Source of the DNA: Martinezella multihospitum | GTDB taxonomy: Bacteria > Pseudomonadota > Alphaproteobacteria > Rhizobiales > Rhizobiaceae | Length of the DNA: 64,000 nt | NCBI RefSeq assembly: GCF_900094585.1 | Contig: NZ_FMAG01000011.1 | Span: forward strand, 1-64,000 | Direction: 5' to 3' | Shown: in pieces, positions 16,583 through 25,353 of the stretch | Layout: each line of letters opens with the position of its first letter | Numbering within the stretch: position 1 is the first letter of the stretch | Position numbers and translations under genes: made by a program | Notes under the pieces: generated by a model | Seen by the model: the letters and a program-made list of their open reading frames with translations, nothing else | Databases searched by the model: none | What the model was told of the DNA's origin: nothing

Positions 16583-17068
16583 ATGCAGAACCAGATGATG
16601 ACGGCCGCTCCGGCCGAACGCGAAACCGTGGCCCAAAAACTTTATAGCGGCCTGAAGCTTCTCGACCGTATCCCGCATGACCTGATTGCTCTGATAGCGC
16701 GATTGTCTATCGCGGCCGTCTTCTGGCAATCCGGTCAGACCAAGGTGGATGGCTGGCAGGTGACCGACAATGCCGTCTATCTCTTCCAGACGGAATACAA
16801 GCTGCCGCTGGTCGATCCCTGGATCGCCGCCCATATCGCCGCCTTCAGCGAGCATTTCTTCCCATTCATGCTGGTCATCGGATTGGCAAGCCGGCTCTCG
16901 GCGCTGGCGCTGCTCGGCATGACTGTTGTCATCGAGATCTTCGTCTATCCCGATGCCTGGCCGACGCATGGCACCTGGGCAACCTGCTTTCTGGTGGTCA
17001 TAGCGGGCGGGCCTGGCCGCATCGCGCTCGACCATCTGATTGCCAGGCGCTTCACGCGCTCGGCCTGA
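16583..17068 (+). CDS. bufD: DoxX family membrane protein, BufD-like
   Basis: 161 residues with four membrane segments and the DoxX signature A-R-L-S-I-A-A-V-F-W-Q-S-G-Q-T-K, then L-P-L-V-D-P-W-I-A-A-H-I-A-A. DoxX proteins regularly close DUF2282-DUF692-DUF2063 operons; a role in membrane redox chemistry or reductant supply has been suggested for the family but is not established. AGGGAGAA at 16571-16578 precedes the ATG. It starts 17 bp after bufC. Confidence 0.88.
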   Translation: MQNQMMTAAPAERETVAQKLYSGLKLLDRIPHDLIALIARLSIAAVFWQSGQTKVDGWQVTDNAVYLFQTEYKLPLVDPWIAAHIAAFSEHFFPFMLVIGLASRLSALALLGMTVVIEIFVYPDAWPTHGTWATCFLVVIAGGPGRIALDHLIARRFTRSA

Positions 17069-17081
17069 CGCCGATCAGACG

Positions 17082-17107
17082 AGAGCGCCATTCATAATTG
17101 GCGCTCT
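17082..17107 (+). terminator. Hairpin after the bufferin-type operon
   Basis: A perfect 9-bp stem, AGAGCGCCA (17082-17090) with TGGCGCTCT (17099-17107), and an 8-nt loop, 13 bp after bufD. No long U-tract follows, so termination strength is uncertain. It lies between converging genes. Confidence 0.45.
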
Positions 17108-17187
17108 GTGATGCCAGGCCAAATGCGCATTTTGATTTTGCGTATATCGTTGTCGCAAAACCGCTGCGCACTTTTGCGCGACATGCT

Positions 17188-18144
17188 TCAGCGCAGGACG
17201 GGTTCGCCGTGGAAGCGGCGTCGCGAAGGCTTCGAGACCCCGAAACCGACCTCCATCATCAGCCGCGGCTTCTGCGTCGGCACGGTGCCCATATGGAAGC
17301 CGAACGGGTCTTCGACGAAGCCGGAGCCGGCCTTGCCGGTCAGCGTCAGCGCATTCGCCTGGCCGTAATAATCGAGCACCTCGTTTGCCGGATGCCCGAC
17401 AAGCAAGGTCAGCTGATGACGGACCTGGCGGCGCTTGTGGCTTCCCTTGACGAAGACATGTGGACCAGTGCCCTCATCCACATCGACAAGATTGAAGAAG
17501 AATTTCAGCATCCGCCAATCATCGAGATCGAAGTGGTATTTGTCGAGCGAAGCGAGGCTCCGATCGGCTTCGGAAGCCTGGGTCGGGAAGCTCCACCAGA
17601 TGCGGGTGGTGATCACCTTGGCCTGACCGCCGAGATATTGCCGGGCGACGTCGATCAACAGCGGATCGCGCTGGACCGCCATGACGGCTTCGCAATCGAG
17701 CGAGCGCTCGAAGAAGTGCCCGCTCAGAATCGGCCGGCCGAAGCGGCCTTCGGCTTCCCTGTGTTCGCCCGCGACGAATTCGAGCTGCCGGTTGAAATTG
17801 CCGTAGCAGCCGGTGGCCAGCGCAAATTCAGCAATTTCCTGATGAATATGATCCGGCAACATCAGGCTGGGATAGATGCCATCCGTCCGCAAGGCCTTGA
17901 CGACGGCGCCGCGCTCGACACCGACGAACATAGAGGGGCCGGAAACAGGAAGCCTGACAGGCTGCTTGGTGGCAAACCAATGCATCCGCCGAAACGGCAA
18001 GGTTCGGGCCAGCAGGAACATCGGCAGCCAGGCCGGGTTTTCCTTAAGATCGGTCAGGTAGGTGGGTATCCTGACAGCCATTCGCTTGAATCGGCCGCCC
18101 TGTCGGGCGATAGACTCCAAGTCTTCTGCCGGGGGATTGTGCAT
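17188..18144 (-). CDS. Phytanoyl-CoA dioxygenase-like (PhyH-like) protein
   Basis: 318 residues from ATG 18144, preceded by AAAGGAT at good spacing. The centre has Y-H-F-D-L-D-D-W-R-M-L-K-F-F-F-N-L-V-D-V-D-E-G-T-G-P-H and later F-V-K-G-S-H and G-F-G-F-H-M-G-T-V-P-type residues (D-P-F-G-F-H-M-G). These give the H-x-D...H iron site and a candidate 2-oxoglutarate Arg of the PhyH fold. Substrate unknown; related genes occur in glycan and natural-product loci. It converges on the bufferin-type operon but is not part of it by orientation. The assignment is by motif only. Confidence 0.6.
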   Translation of the reverse strand: MHNPPAEDLESIARQGGRFKRMAVRIPTYLTDLKENPAWLPMFLLARTLPFRRMHWFATKQPVRLPVSGPSMFVGVERGAVVKALRTDGIYPSLMLPDHIHQEIAEFALATGCYGNFNRQLEFVAGEHREAEGRFGRPILSGHFFERSLDCEAVMAVQRDPLLIDVARQYLGGQAKVITTRIWWSFPTQASEADRSLASLDKYHFDLDDWRMLKFFFNLVDVDEGTGPHVFVKGSHKRRQVRHQLTLLVGHPANEVLDYYGQANALTLTGKAGSGFVEDPFGFHMGTVPTQKPRLMMEVGFGVSKPSRRRFHGEPVLR

Positions 18145-18617
18145 AGCGATCCTTTCCACGCATTTGAAAGATCCATGACAACAGGCCCCCAACCTGCTGA
18201 CGATAATTCATTGAAACCTTAATATTTATTCGCTCTCGCGAATGTCTGTTGCACCGCGGCAAATAGAAGTCGGCCGGCCTTGGTCAAGGGGGTGAAAAAT
18301 CAAAACCTGATTGAATCGGTAGAAATTCCTGCAGAAACACGCAGCGCTTTCGAAAACGTTGACGAATTCGCCCGGAACGGTTGCTTTTCCGGAGTCGCGG
18401 GCGAAACAGACGCAAGGGATTGCAGGAACGGCGCATCGCGTTTGCCGTTGCTTAGGATAATGGCGCTAAAAATTTGATAGGAGCAAATAGCAGAGGAAGT
18501 TGCGGATAGGCGGCTGCGGTCTATATCGGCCGCAATTTTCACTGTCTTCTAACAGTCATATTCCTGTTCGCATTATTGGCTAAATGAGCGAGAAAACGTC
18601 AGAGAAGGCCCCTTTAG
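18145..18617. other. Intergenic region between divergent genes
   Basis: About 470 bases holding the promoters of the PhyH-like gene and the DUF1003 gene. The small frames show no family features. No named regulatory motif was found. Confidence 0.35.
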
Positions 18618-19535
18618 ATGACAGAAACGAAGACCTTTGAGCCAGCGGAAGGCATCGTCGATTTCGACGCGGGCGAGGGCGAGAGCCCAACCGTTGTGGA
18701 GATGGACGATTATACCAAAAGCCTCGCGCAGGCGAAGGCCAAGTCCGTCAAGCTGATCGATGCCATCACCGGTCAGGTGCTGAAGAAAAAAGATGCCGTC
18801 CATGTCGACGACCTCCGCCCCTCGCTGGCGGATTTCATGCGGCTGAAGCATCCCGAGCTTCGCGCCGACGATTATATCAGCCGCAAGGTCATGGACGATT
18901 ATCGCGCCCAATATATTGCCGAGCTGCTGACGGTGGAGCGCGGCGAGCTTTCCAACCTCGAGGACGAGGTCGTCGAAAGCCTGAAGACGCATGATACGCT
19001 GGCCGAGAACATCGAAGAAGATTACGAGGACCACCGCTCCATCGGCGACCGTATGGCTGACGGTGTCGCGTCCTTCGGCGGCAGCTGGACCTTCATCATT
19101 TCCTTCTGTCTGTTTCTCGGCGTCTGGATGGCCGTCAACATCGTCATGGGCGAGAAGGAGGCCTTCGATGCCTACCCGTTCATCCTCCTCAATCTCGTCC
19201 TGTCGACGATCGCCGCGCTGCAGGCGCCCGTCATCATGATGAGCCAGCGCCGCCAGGAAGAGAAGGATCGCCTGCGTGCCCTCAACGATTACAAGGTCAA
19301 CCTGAAGGCCGAACTGGAAATCCGCCACCTGCATGAAAAGGTCGATCATCTCCTCAATCGCCAGTGGGAGCGTTTGACCGAAATCCAGCAGATCCAGATC
19401 GAGATGATGCTGGAACAGGCCAAGGCGGCGACACGCGCGATCAAGGCCAACAAGGCTACGAAGGCCAAGACCAGTGCGCTGAAGAGCCTCTTCGGCAAGG
19501 TCAAGGACCCCGATCCGGATGAATCCGTCAACTGA
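18618..19535 (+). CDS. DUF1003 domain membrane protein
   Basis: 305 residues. The DUF1003 core runs from about residue 135: I-G-D-R-M-A-D-G-V-A-S-F-G-G-S-W-T-F-I, two membrane helices (F-C-L-F-L-G-V-W-M-A-V-N and P-F-I-L-L-N-L-V-L-S-T-I-A-A-L-Q-A-P-V-I), then M-M-S-Q-R-R-Q. The C-terminus is a Lys-rich coiled coil (H-L-H-E-K-V-D-H-L-L). The N-terminal 130 residues are soluble and acidic. The family is of unknown function and has been linked only loosely to ion or magnesium homeostasis. Confidence 0.8.
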   Translation: MTETKTFEPAEGIVDFDAGEGESPTVVEMDDYTKSLAQAKAKSVKLIDAITGQVLKKKDAVHVDDLRPSLADFMRLKHPELRADDYISRKVMDDYRAQYIAELLTVERGELSNLEDEVVESLKTHDTLAENIEEDYEDHRSIGDRMADGVASFGGSWTFIISFCLFLGVWMAVNIVMGEKEAFDAYPFILLNLVLSTIAALQAPVIMMSQRRQEEKDRLRALNDYKVNLKAELEIRHLHEKVDHLLNRQWERLTEIQQIQIEMMLEQAKAATRAIKANKATKAKTSALKSLFGKVKDPDPDESVN

Positions 19536-19632
19536 TCGCACCCGAACGGCTGCGCCATTCATCTTAGACCATGGTGCTGCCACATAGCGGGCTAACCGCC
19601 CGCGCCCTTTGCATTGTTCCGCCATATGCCTT

Positions 19633-20850
19633 TCAGGGCTGCTTGCCTTGTCGATGAGCCGCTCCTTCCAGCGGCTCATCTGCCCGTGGCCGGTTTGCGA
19701 AGAGAATTGGCATGCACAGGAGATAGAGCGAAGCGCCGAGTACCCAGACCAGCCCGGGAAAGACATGTCTTGATGCGAAATAGATCTCGCTGATTGCCAA
19801 TGGCGCGATCATGGAGGCAAGGCTCGTCAGGCTGGTCAAAACACCCTGCAGACGTCCCTGCTCGTCCGCACCGACGCGTTGGGTCATCAAGGACAGCAAC
19901 GCCGGCTGGCCGATCCCGCCGAGGCAGAAGAGCGGAAACAGAAAAAAGACGAGAAATCCCTGCGTGACGAAGGCGATGGCAACATAGGCCGCACCGTCGC
20001 AGACGATCGCGACCATGAGCGCGCAGCGTTCGCCCCAGCGCTCGCTCAAGGGGCCGGCGACGAAAGCCTGGGCCAGCGCATGGAACAGGCCGAAGCCGGC
20101 GAGCGACAGGCCGACGGTTGCCGTATCCCAGCCGAACTCGTCCTGACCATAGAGCACCCAGACGGTACCGCCGACCTCGCCGACGATAGCAAGGAGGATG
20201 GACATGAAGAGTAGCGGCACCAGCGCCGGAAACGCGCCGATCCAGCGCAGCGGCGCCAGCGGATGAAAGGCGGCCGGATCGATCCGCTCGGGCCTTGCCA
20301 TCCGCGTCTCAGGCAGCACGACAAGCGCGACAATGAAATTCACCATCACCAGAAACGCGGCCGCGACGAACGGCGCGCGTAGCGAGATCGTGCCCAACAC
20401 CCCTCCAATGACCGGTCCGAGAATGAAACCGATACCGAAACAGGCGCTGAGAAGCCCGAAGGCGCGTGTGCGGCGCTCCTCCGGCGTGACGTCGGCAAGG
20501 CACGCGGTCGCAACCGCGGCATTGGCCGCCGTCAGGCCGGCGATGGCACGGCCGAGGAACAGCCCCCAGAAGCCCGGTGCCCACGCCATGAAGGCATAGT
20601 CGATCATACCACCCGCCAGCGAGGCGAGAAGCACCGGCCGGCGGCCGTAACGATCGCTCAGCATCCCCAGAATGGGAGAGGCCAGGAACTGCAGCGCCGC
20701 ATAGAGCGACAGAAAGGCGCCATAGCGCCAGCCGAGTTCGGGCGAATGCGCCACGCTCCGCAAAAGCTCCGGCAGGATCGGCATCACCAGGCCGGTGCCC
20801 GCAGCATCGAGAACGACGACGGCCAAGATCGTCAGAAGCATCTTGTTCAT
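19633..20850 (-). CDS. tetA: MFS drug efflux transporter, TetA-like
   Basis: 405 residues, 12 predicted membrane segments. The MFS motifs G-M-L-S-D-R-Y-G-R-R-P-V (loop 2-3) and G-L-L-S-A-C-F-G-I-G-F-I-L-G-P-V-I-G-G (antiporter motif C) are those of the Tet(A/B/C) proton antiporters. Asp in the first helix (V-L-D-A-A-G-T-G-L-V-M-P) is also as in TetA. Divergent from a TetR-type repressor with two palindromic operators between them, the classic drug-inducible pair. Whether the substrate is tetracycline or another compound cannot be told; chromosomal rhizobial copies are often of unknown range. Confidence 0.85.
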   Translation of the reverse strand: MNKMLLTILAVVVLDAAGTGLVMPILPELLRSVAHSPELGWRYGAFLSLYAALQFLASPILGMLSDRYGRRPVLLASLAGGMIDYAFMAWAPGFWGLFLGRAIAGLTAANAAVATACLADVTPEERRTRAFGLLSACFGIGFILGPVIGGVLGTISLRAPFVAAAFLVMVNFIVALVVLPETRMARPERIDPAAFHPLAPLRWIGAFPALVPLLFMSILLAIVGEVGGTVWVLYGQDEFGWDTATVGLSLAGFGLFHALAQAFVAGPLSERWGERCALMVAIVCDGAAYVAIAFVTQGFLVFFLFPLFCLGGIGQPALLSLMTQRVGADEQGRLQGVLTSLTSLASMIAPLAISEIYFASRHVFPGLVWVLGASLYLLCMPILFANRPRADEPLEGAAHRQGKQP

Positions 20851-20859
20851 AGTGCAAAA

Positions 20860-20893
20860 CTTATCGTTGATAAGGAACTTTATCGCCGATAAA
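20860..20893. promoter_or_regulatory. Twin TetR operators between tetA and tetR
   Basis: Two inverted repeats with 3-bp centres: CTTATC-gtt-GATAAG at 20860-20874 and TTTATC-gcc-GATAAA at 20879-20893. Their centres are 19 bp apart. They resemble the tetO half-site TATC/GATA and lie between the divergent start codons at 20850 and 20926. Confidence 0.8.
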
Positions 20894-20925
20894 TTATGTG
20901 TGAAACCCTGTCAATCGGAGAGACC

Positions 20926-21540
20926 ATGAAAATCGACAGGAACCAGATCGTCGATGCGGCGCTGACCATCTTGAACGAAGTCGGCATCGACGGCCTGTCG
21001 ACCCGGCTGATCGCCCAGCGCCTCGGCGTGCAGCAGCCGGCACTTTACTGGCACTTCAAGGGCAAGCAGGCCCTGCTGGCGGCGATGAATGCCGAGATGC
21101 TGAGGCGAAACCACACCCGCAACCTACCTTTGGCCGGGGAGTCGTGGCAGGAATTCCTGCGCGCCAACGCCCGCAGCTTCCGCTCCGCTCTGCTGGCGTG
21201 GCGCGATGGCGCCCGCGTTCATGCCGGCACCGAGGTCGACCCTTCGCATCTCGACGCGATCGAAGCCCAGCTCGAGTGCCTGCTCGTCGCCGGCTTCGAT
21301 CCGGGAAAGGCGCTGGAGCTGCAGATTGCAATCAGCCGCTATGTGGTAGGATGCGTGCTGGAAGAGCAGGCGGATGCGGCCGATTCCCAGGATCGGGCAG
21401 CGCTTGACGCCGCCGCCGAAAGCCATCCGAACCTGGGCAAAGCCTTGGCGCTCTACCGCGCCAACGGCCATGAGGCCCTGTTCGAAGCCGGTCTGGAGCT
21501 GCTGGTAGGCGGGGCCGAAGCTGGCAAATTAACTCTATGA
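20926..21540 (+). CDS. tetR: TetR family repressor of the tetA-like efflux gene
   Basis: 204 residues from ATG 20926, with GAGA just upstream. N-terminal helix-turn-helix: I-V-D-A-A-L-T-I-L-N-E-V-G-I-D-G-L-S-T-R, then Q-R-L-G-V-Q-Q-P-A-L-Y-W-H-F-K-G-K, whose recognition helix matches true TetR (P-T-L-Y-W-H-V-K-N-K). The C-terminal domain is of the TetR_C type. It should bind the twin operators at 20860-20893 and repress both genes until an inducer binds. Confidence 0.87.
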   Translation: MKIDRNQIVDAALTILNEVGIDGLSTRLIAQRLGVQQPALYWHFKGKQALLAAMNAEMLRRNHTRNLPLAGESWQEFLRANARSFRSALLAWRDGARVHAGTEVDPSHLDAIEAQLECLLVAGFDPGKALELQIAISRYVVGCVLEEQADAADSQDRAALDAAAESHPNLGKALALYRANGHEALFEAGLELLVGGAEAGKLTL

Positions 21541-21570
21541 CCGCACAGACACCCTCCGCCGGAGAATGCA

Positions 21571-22233
21571 TCATTTCTCCGCCTTGAAGGTGCGGCCGAG
21601 ATCCGGCCCGGTGCCGAAATAATGTCGAAACACATAAAGCAGCGGGCTCCACCTGCTGGTATCGATATGATTGGTGCCGGCGACGACGATATCCTTGTGC
21701 GCGTGAACGCGAAGGACCTTCGCCTCGATGATGGAGAACGCCTCGGCGCGCTCGGAGGGCCATTCCGCGCCGGGAGGATGCGCCGCTACCGCCTCCGCCT
21801 CGAACTGGATCGGGCATTCGGCAATGCGCAGCGGCCGCACGAGGTCGGCCGCCTGCGGCGTGAAGCCGGCCACATCGAATTTATCGGCCTCGAAACGGTA
21901 GCCGATCTTTTCCTTGTGCGGGGGAACGGGATTGCGTCCCGTCGTCGGGGCGATCGCTTCGATCTTCGGCCACAGCTCCGGCGACGGAAAATTCAACACC
22001 AGCTGACGCTCGCGCATGAGATTTTCCCGGCCCTTGCTTGTCGACGTCAGACCCAGAACGACTCGATCGTATAAAGCCCAAACCGATGACATCGGTGAGA
22101 TATTCGTCGTGCCATCGGGGTTGAGACTCGTAATCAGCACCACGGGAGTGCCGATGTAAAGTACGCTGGGCCTGATCTCGATATGCTCGTGGCTGCCCTC
22201 AATGGCGCCGAATTCAGCTTCCTTCGTCAACAT
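21571..22233 (-). CDS. Flavin reductase-like domain protein
   Basis: 220 residues from ATG 22233 with AAGGAGA upstream. It shows the FMN-binding split-barrel start P-V-V-L-I-T-S-L-N-P-D-G-T-T-N-I-S-P-M-S-S-V-W, then L-T-S-T-S-K-G-R-E-N-L and L-V-L-N-F-P-S, typical of flavin reductase/flavoredoxin-like proteins (DUF447/RutF relatives). Likely binds FMN; electron partner and substrate unknown. Converges with tetR. Confidence 0.75.
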   Translation of the reverse strand: MLTKEAEFGAIEGSHEHIEIRPSVLYIGTPVVLITSLNPDGTTNISPMSSVWALYDRVVLGLTSTSKGRENLMRERQLVLNFPSPELWPKIEAIAPTTGRNPVPPHKEKIGYRFEADKFDVAGFTPQAADLVRPLRIAECPIQFEAEAVAAHPPGAEWPSERAEAFSIIEAKVLRVHAHKDIVVAGTNHIDTSRWSPLLYVFRHYFGTGPDLGRTFKAEK

Positions 22234-22370
22234 TGCCAACTCTCCTTTGGGAGCTGCAGTGTAGAGGGCAGAAGGCCAGAGATAATTCGGCCATGAACGA
22301 AGTGTTGCGAAATGCCCGCTGTGATCGATGCCGGTTATGGCTCCTATATCGCGGCAGGCTTTGGCCCTTG

Positions 22371-23741
22371 TCAGGCTGCTGGCGCCAACATCACCCGGTT
22401 GCGCCCGTCTTCCTTGGCCTGGTAGACGGCCTTGTCGGCGCGCGCCAGGATGCCTTCGTAGTCGAGCTCCCCGCCAAAGGCGGCGACGCCGATGCTGGCG
22501 GTGATGGCAAGCCTTTCGCCATCGGCGAGCGGGATCGAGAGTGTCGCGATCTCCGAGCGGACCTTTTCCGCCACCTGCAGGCCCATCGTCTCGTCGCATT
22601 CGACAAGTACGATCAGCATCTCCTCGCCGCCATAGCGGAAGACGAAATCGGTCTGGCGAACGCTTTCGGTGATGGCGGCGGCGACCGACCTGAGCGCGAG
22701 ATCGCCGACCTTGTGTCCATGCGTATCGTTGATGCGCTTGAAGTGATCGATATCCAGCAGCAACACGCAGAAGCCTGATGCAACAGACGCCTTCTGCAGC
22801 TGTATCTCGCGCATCAGCACGGAGGGCATGAAGCGACGGGTGAGCAATTGCGTCAGGGGATCCCGACCGCTTTCGACTTCGATATGCGCTTCGAAAATGC
22901 TGTTCAGCAGGAACTTGATCGCCGATAGCTCCTCCTCGATCCTTCCCGCCGCATCGCTGATTTGCGTGCGATCGCCGAAGCTGACGCGCTCCAGCGCCGG
23001 AACGAGCTCGCCATCGATACGGCCGACCAGCTGCTTGATGAGCTCGAGCTTCGGCTGGCGCTCGAATAGGATATGCGCCTTGTGGTTCAGCCACAGGCCG
23101 AACTCGCTCTTCGAGAGCCGCGGAAGCTCGCTGGAAGCCGCACTCTGATAGAAGGCGGCGAGAACACCGTGCCCCCATTCCATAAGCGCGGCCCTCTGCC
23201 GTTCCCGCTCCATCGCCAGGTTCTGTCCCAGCAGATGCAGACGATAGGCCTCATTCACCCGCGCGTTCGACGTAACGCCCTTCTGATAGCTGGCTTCGCG
23301 GACCTCCAGCGCAATGTCGAACAATCCGATGACGAAAGCCATGGCATCGATGAGCTGTTGCCGGGAGACTTCGGCTTCGGCGAGATGCCTGAGAAACCAG
23401 AGCTTGATCTTGCGGATCGACCGGGACACGGCATGCGGCGGAAAGCCGATGCGCGCCATGGTCTCGCCGAGGCTGTCCTGGTCGGAGAAAAATATCTCGC
23501 CGGACGTGGCATTCGGGTCGACCAGCTTCTTGATCCATTCCAGGAACCGGGCGGTAAAAGCGGTGAGGTTTGTATCCTCTCCGACGAGACTCGCCAGGTC
23601 GGAATCATCTTCCAGATAGGCTCTGTAGCGCTGTCTCAGCTCATCCTCATTGTCGCGGACGATCGCACAGACAATATGATGCGTTTCGGTCGACGTCTGT
23701 TGGACGAGGCTATTCCACTCTCGCGCGATACGTTCAGGCAT
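22371..23741 (-). CDS. Diguanylate cyclase with DosC-like globin-type N-terminus
   Basis: 456 residues from ATG 23741 (TTG 23762 also possible). The C-terminal GGDEF domain reads F-R-Y-G-G-E-E-M, preceded by the product-inhibition I-site R-Q-T-D five residues before, so c-di-GMP synthesis is expected. The N-terminal and middle parts align along their length with E. coli DosC (F-G-L-W-L-N-H-K; L-T-Q-L-L-T-R-R-F-M-P). In DosC the heme-ligating His lies in V-H-A-R-I-G-I-P; here the corresponding stretch is T-M-A-R-I-G-F-P, with Met at about residue 95. Heme binding is therefore doubtful or changed. A Met-ligated heme or a heme-free sensor fold are both possible. Confidence 0.85.
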   Translation of the reverse strand: MPERIAREWNSLVQQTSTETHHIVCAIVRDNEDELRQRYRAYLEDDSDLASLVGEDTNLTAFTARFLEWIKKLVDPNATSGEIFFSDQDSLGETMARIGFPPHAVSRSIRKIKLWFLRHLAEAEVSRQQLIDAMAFVIGLFDIALEVREASYQKGVTSNARVNEAYRLHLLGQNLAMERERQRAALMEWGHGVLAAFYQSAASSELPRLSKSEFGLWLNHKAHILFERQPKLELIKQLVGRIDGELVPALERVSFGDRTQISDAAGRIEEELSAIKFLLNSIFEAHIEVESGRDPLTQLLTRRFMPSVLMREIQLQKASVASGFCVLLLDIDHFKRINDTHGHKVGDLALRSVAAAITESVRQTDFVFRYGGEEMLIVLVECDETMGLQVAEKVRSEIATLSIPLADGERLAITASIGVAAFGGELDYEGILARADKAVYQAKEDGRNRVMLAPAA

Positions 23742-23762
23742 TACGGCACTTTCTTGGTTCAA

Positions 23763-24250
23763 GAATCGGTTCCCTGATATTGCGCCATTCGATCGATGCT
23801 CTGCCCCTTGAGATCGGACTTCGGAGGCACACCCATCGCATGAATTCCACCCAGGCCTCCAAACCGCAAAGGAGCTTCGGAATCATCGAGCAGAATAATC
23901 TGCTGTCGATTTTACCGTCTTGATAGTTCGATTGCGGGCGAAACGAAATAGAATCAAATAGATGAGTCGTCTGGTTCAATAAACCATCGATACGAAGAGT
24001 AAACCCCTATTGTCATACTAAAAACGAATGGCAGGAATGCCAATCTAATCGATCAAAATCTTACTATTAGTGAATTTCCGTCTGCAATTGACTTGATCAT
24101 CATTATCGGTAACGTGGAGATTATTGTCTGAATTTGTACCAACATTGCTGCATCGTATCTCGATATCGGGCCTTGCAGTAAATTCGTCACACCATTGTCA
24201 TGCGGCGGCTCTACTCAGGCTTGTAGCTTTTCAAAACGCCGATTTTTTAG
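23763..24250. other. Intergenic region, AT-rich
   Basis: Nearly 490 bases with noticeably lower GC, especially 23930-24170. No gene is supported. It presumably holds the promoters of the diguanylate cyclase and the ABC importer. I found no certain iron-regulator site. Confidence 0.35.
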
Positions 24251-25321
24251 ATGACAAGTGACGCAAGCCGCATCCAGGCTGCCGTTTCGGCAACGGGATT
24301 GGAACTTCATTACGACAAGTCGATCGTTCTCAGCGGCATCGATCTTTCGCTCGCCAGGGGACAGACGCTGGCGCTGCTCGGCCCATCGGGCTGCGGCAAG
24401 ACGACCCTTCTGCGCCTCGTTGCCGGCCTGCTCGCGCCGACAAAGGGCAGGATCAGCATTTCCGGCCAGGTGGTAGCCGATGCGACGACGAAGATTTTCG
24501 TGCCGCCGGAAAAGCGCAATCTCGGCATGGTGTTTCAGGATTATGCGCTTTGGCCGCACCTGACGGTCGGCGGCAATGTCTCTTTCCCACTCGAAATGCG
24601 TGGCATCTCGAAGGCGGAGCGTGAAAAGCGCACCATGCGGGCGCTGGAACGCGTGGGATTGGCGGCCCTTGCACAGCGGCGCCCGAGCGATTTGTCCGGC
24701 GGCCAGCAGCAACGTGTCGCCATCGCCCGCGCCATCGTCGCCGAGCCGCAGCTCATCCTGTTCGACGAACCGCTCTCAAACCTTGATCGCGAACTGCGCG
24801 AAAACATGGTCGGAGAGCTTGCAGAGCTCATCACCACGCTTGGCCTGACGGCGATCTACGTCACCCACGATCACAGCGAAGCCCTGACGCTTGCCGACGA
24901 GGTCGCCATCATGCGATCCGGCGAAATTGCCCAGCTCGCCTCGCCGGATATGCTGATCAAGAGCCCGGCATCACCCGAGGTCGCCGAATTCCTGCGGCTT
25001 GGCAGCACGGCCGATCTCGAATGGCGCGACAACGGCTGGCGGCTGGCAGGAAGCCCGCATGTGCTGTCGGACACCGCACGTCCCGGCCAGGACAAAGCCA
25101 GAATCCTCATCCCGACGCGCGCCGTGTCACTGGGCGAAGCCGCCTGGCCAAGCCTGCCGGCAACGGCGCTGCGCTCGCATTTCCGCGGAGACGGCCATCT
25201 CGTCACCGCCTCGCCGCACGGCACGACCGGCATCGAGCTGCAGGTTCTGAGCCCGATCAAGATCCGGCCAGGCGAGCAAATCGGCCTGGTCATCGATACC
25301 GACAGCATCCTGTGGTTCTAG
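24251..25321 (+). CDS. ABC importer ATP-binding protein (FbpC/PotA type)
   Basis: 356 residues. Walker A G-P-S-G-C-G-K-T-T-L-L-R, Q-loop V-F-Q-D-Y-A-L-W-P-H, signature L-S-G-G-Q-Q-Q-R-V-A-I-A-R-A, Walker B L-I-L-F-D-E-P-L-S-N-L-D and switch His in V-T-H-D-H. A TOBE domain follows from about residue 265. First gene of an ATPase - binding protein - fused permease operon, the layout of Fe(III) or phosphonate-type importers. The Tyr-Ala-Leu-Trp-Pro-His Q-loop variant is frequent in Fe(III) ATPases. Substrate is inferred. Confidence 0.88.
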   Translation: MTSDASRIQAAVSATGLELHYDKSIVLSGIDLSLARGQTLALLGPSGCGKTTLLRLVAGLLAPTKGRISISGQVVADATTKIFVPPEKRNLGMVFQDYALWPHLTVGGNVSFPLEMRGISKAEREKRTMRALERVGLAALAQRRPSDLSGGQQQRVAIARAIVAEPQLILFDEPLSNLDRELRENMVGELAELITTLGLTAIYVTHDHSEALTLADEVAIMRSGEIAQLASPDMLIKSPASPEVAEFLRLGSTADLEWRDNGWRLAGSPHVLSDTARPGQDKARILIPTRAVSLGEAAWPSLPATALRSHFRGDGHLVTASPHGTTGIELQVLSPIKIRPGEQIGLVIDTDSILWF

Positions 25322-25353
25322 CAGGAACATTCGATAGTCATAGAGAGGAAATC

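Noticed and set aside
16583..17068. The DoxX gene as a quinol oxidase or thiosulfate oxidoreductase subunit
   Set aside because: No DoxA/DoxD partner or respiratory genes are near; its fixed place after DUF2282-DUF692-DUF2063 fits BufD.
21571..23178. A 535-codon minus-strand frame running through the flavin reductase gene and the diguanylate cyclase region
   Set aside because: Only its last 220 codons (from ATG 22233, with a ribosome-binding site) encode a recognisable protein; the upstream part is the antisense frame-shadow of the diguanylate cyclase gene.
23734..23979. 81-codon minus-strand frame upstream of the diguanylate cyclase
   Set aside because: No ribosome-binding site or family features; overlaps the 5' end of a real gene in another frame.
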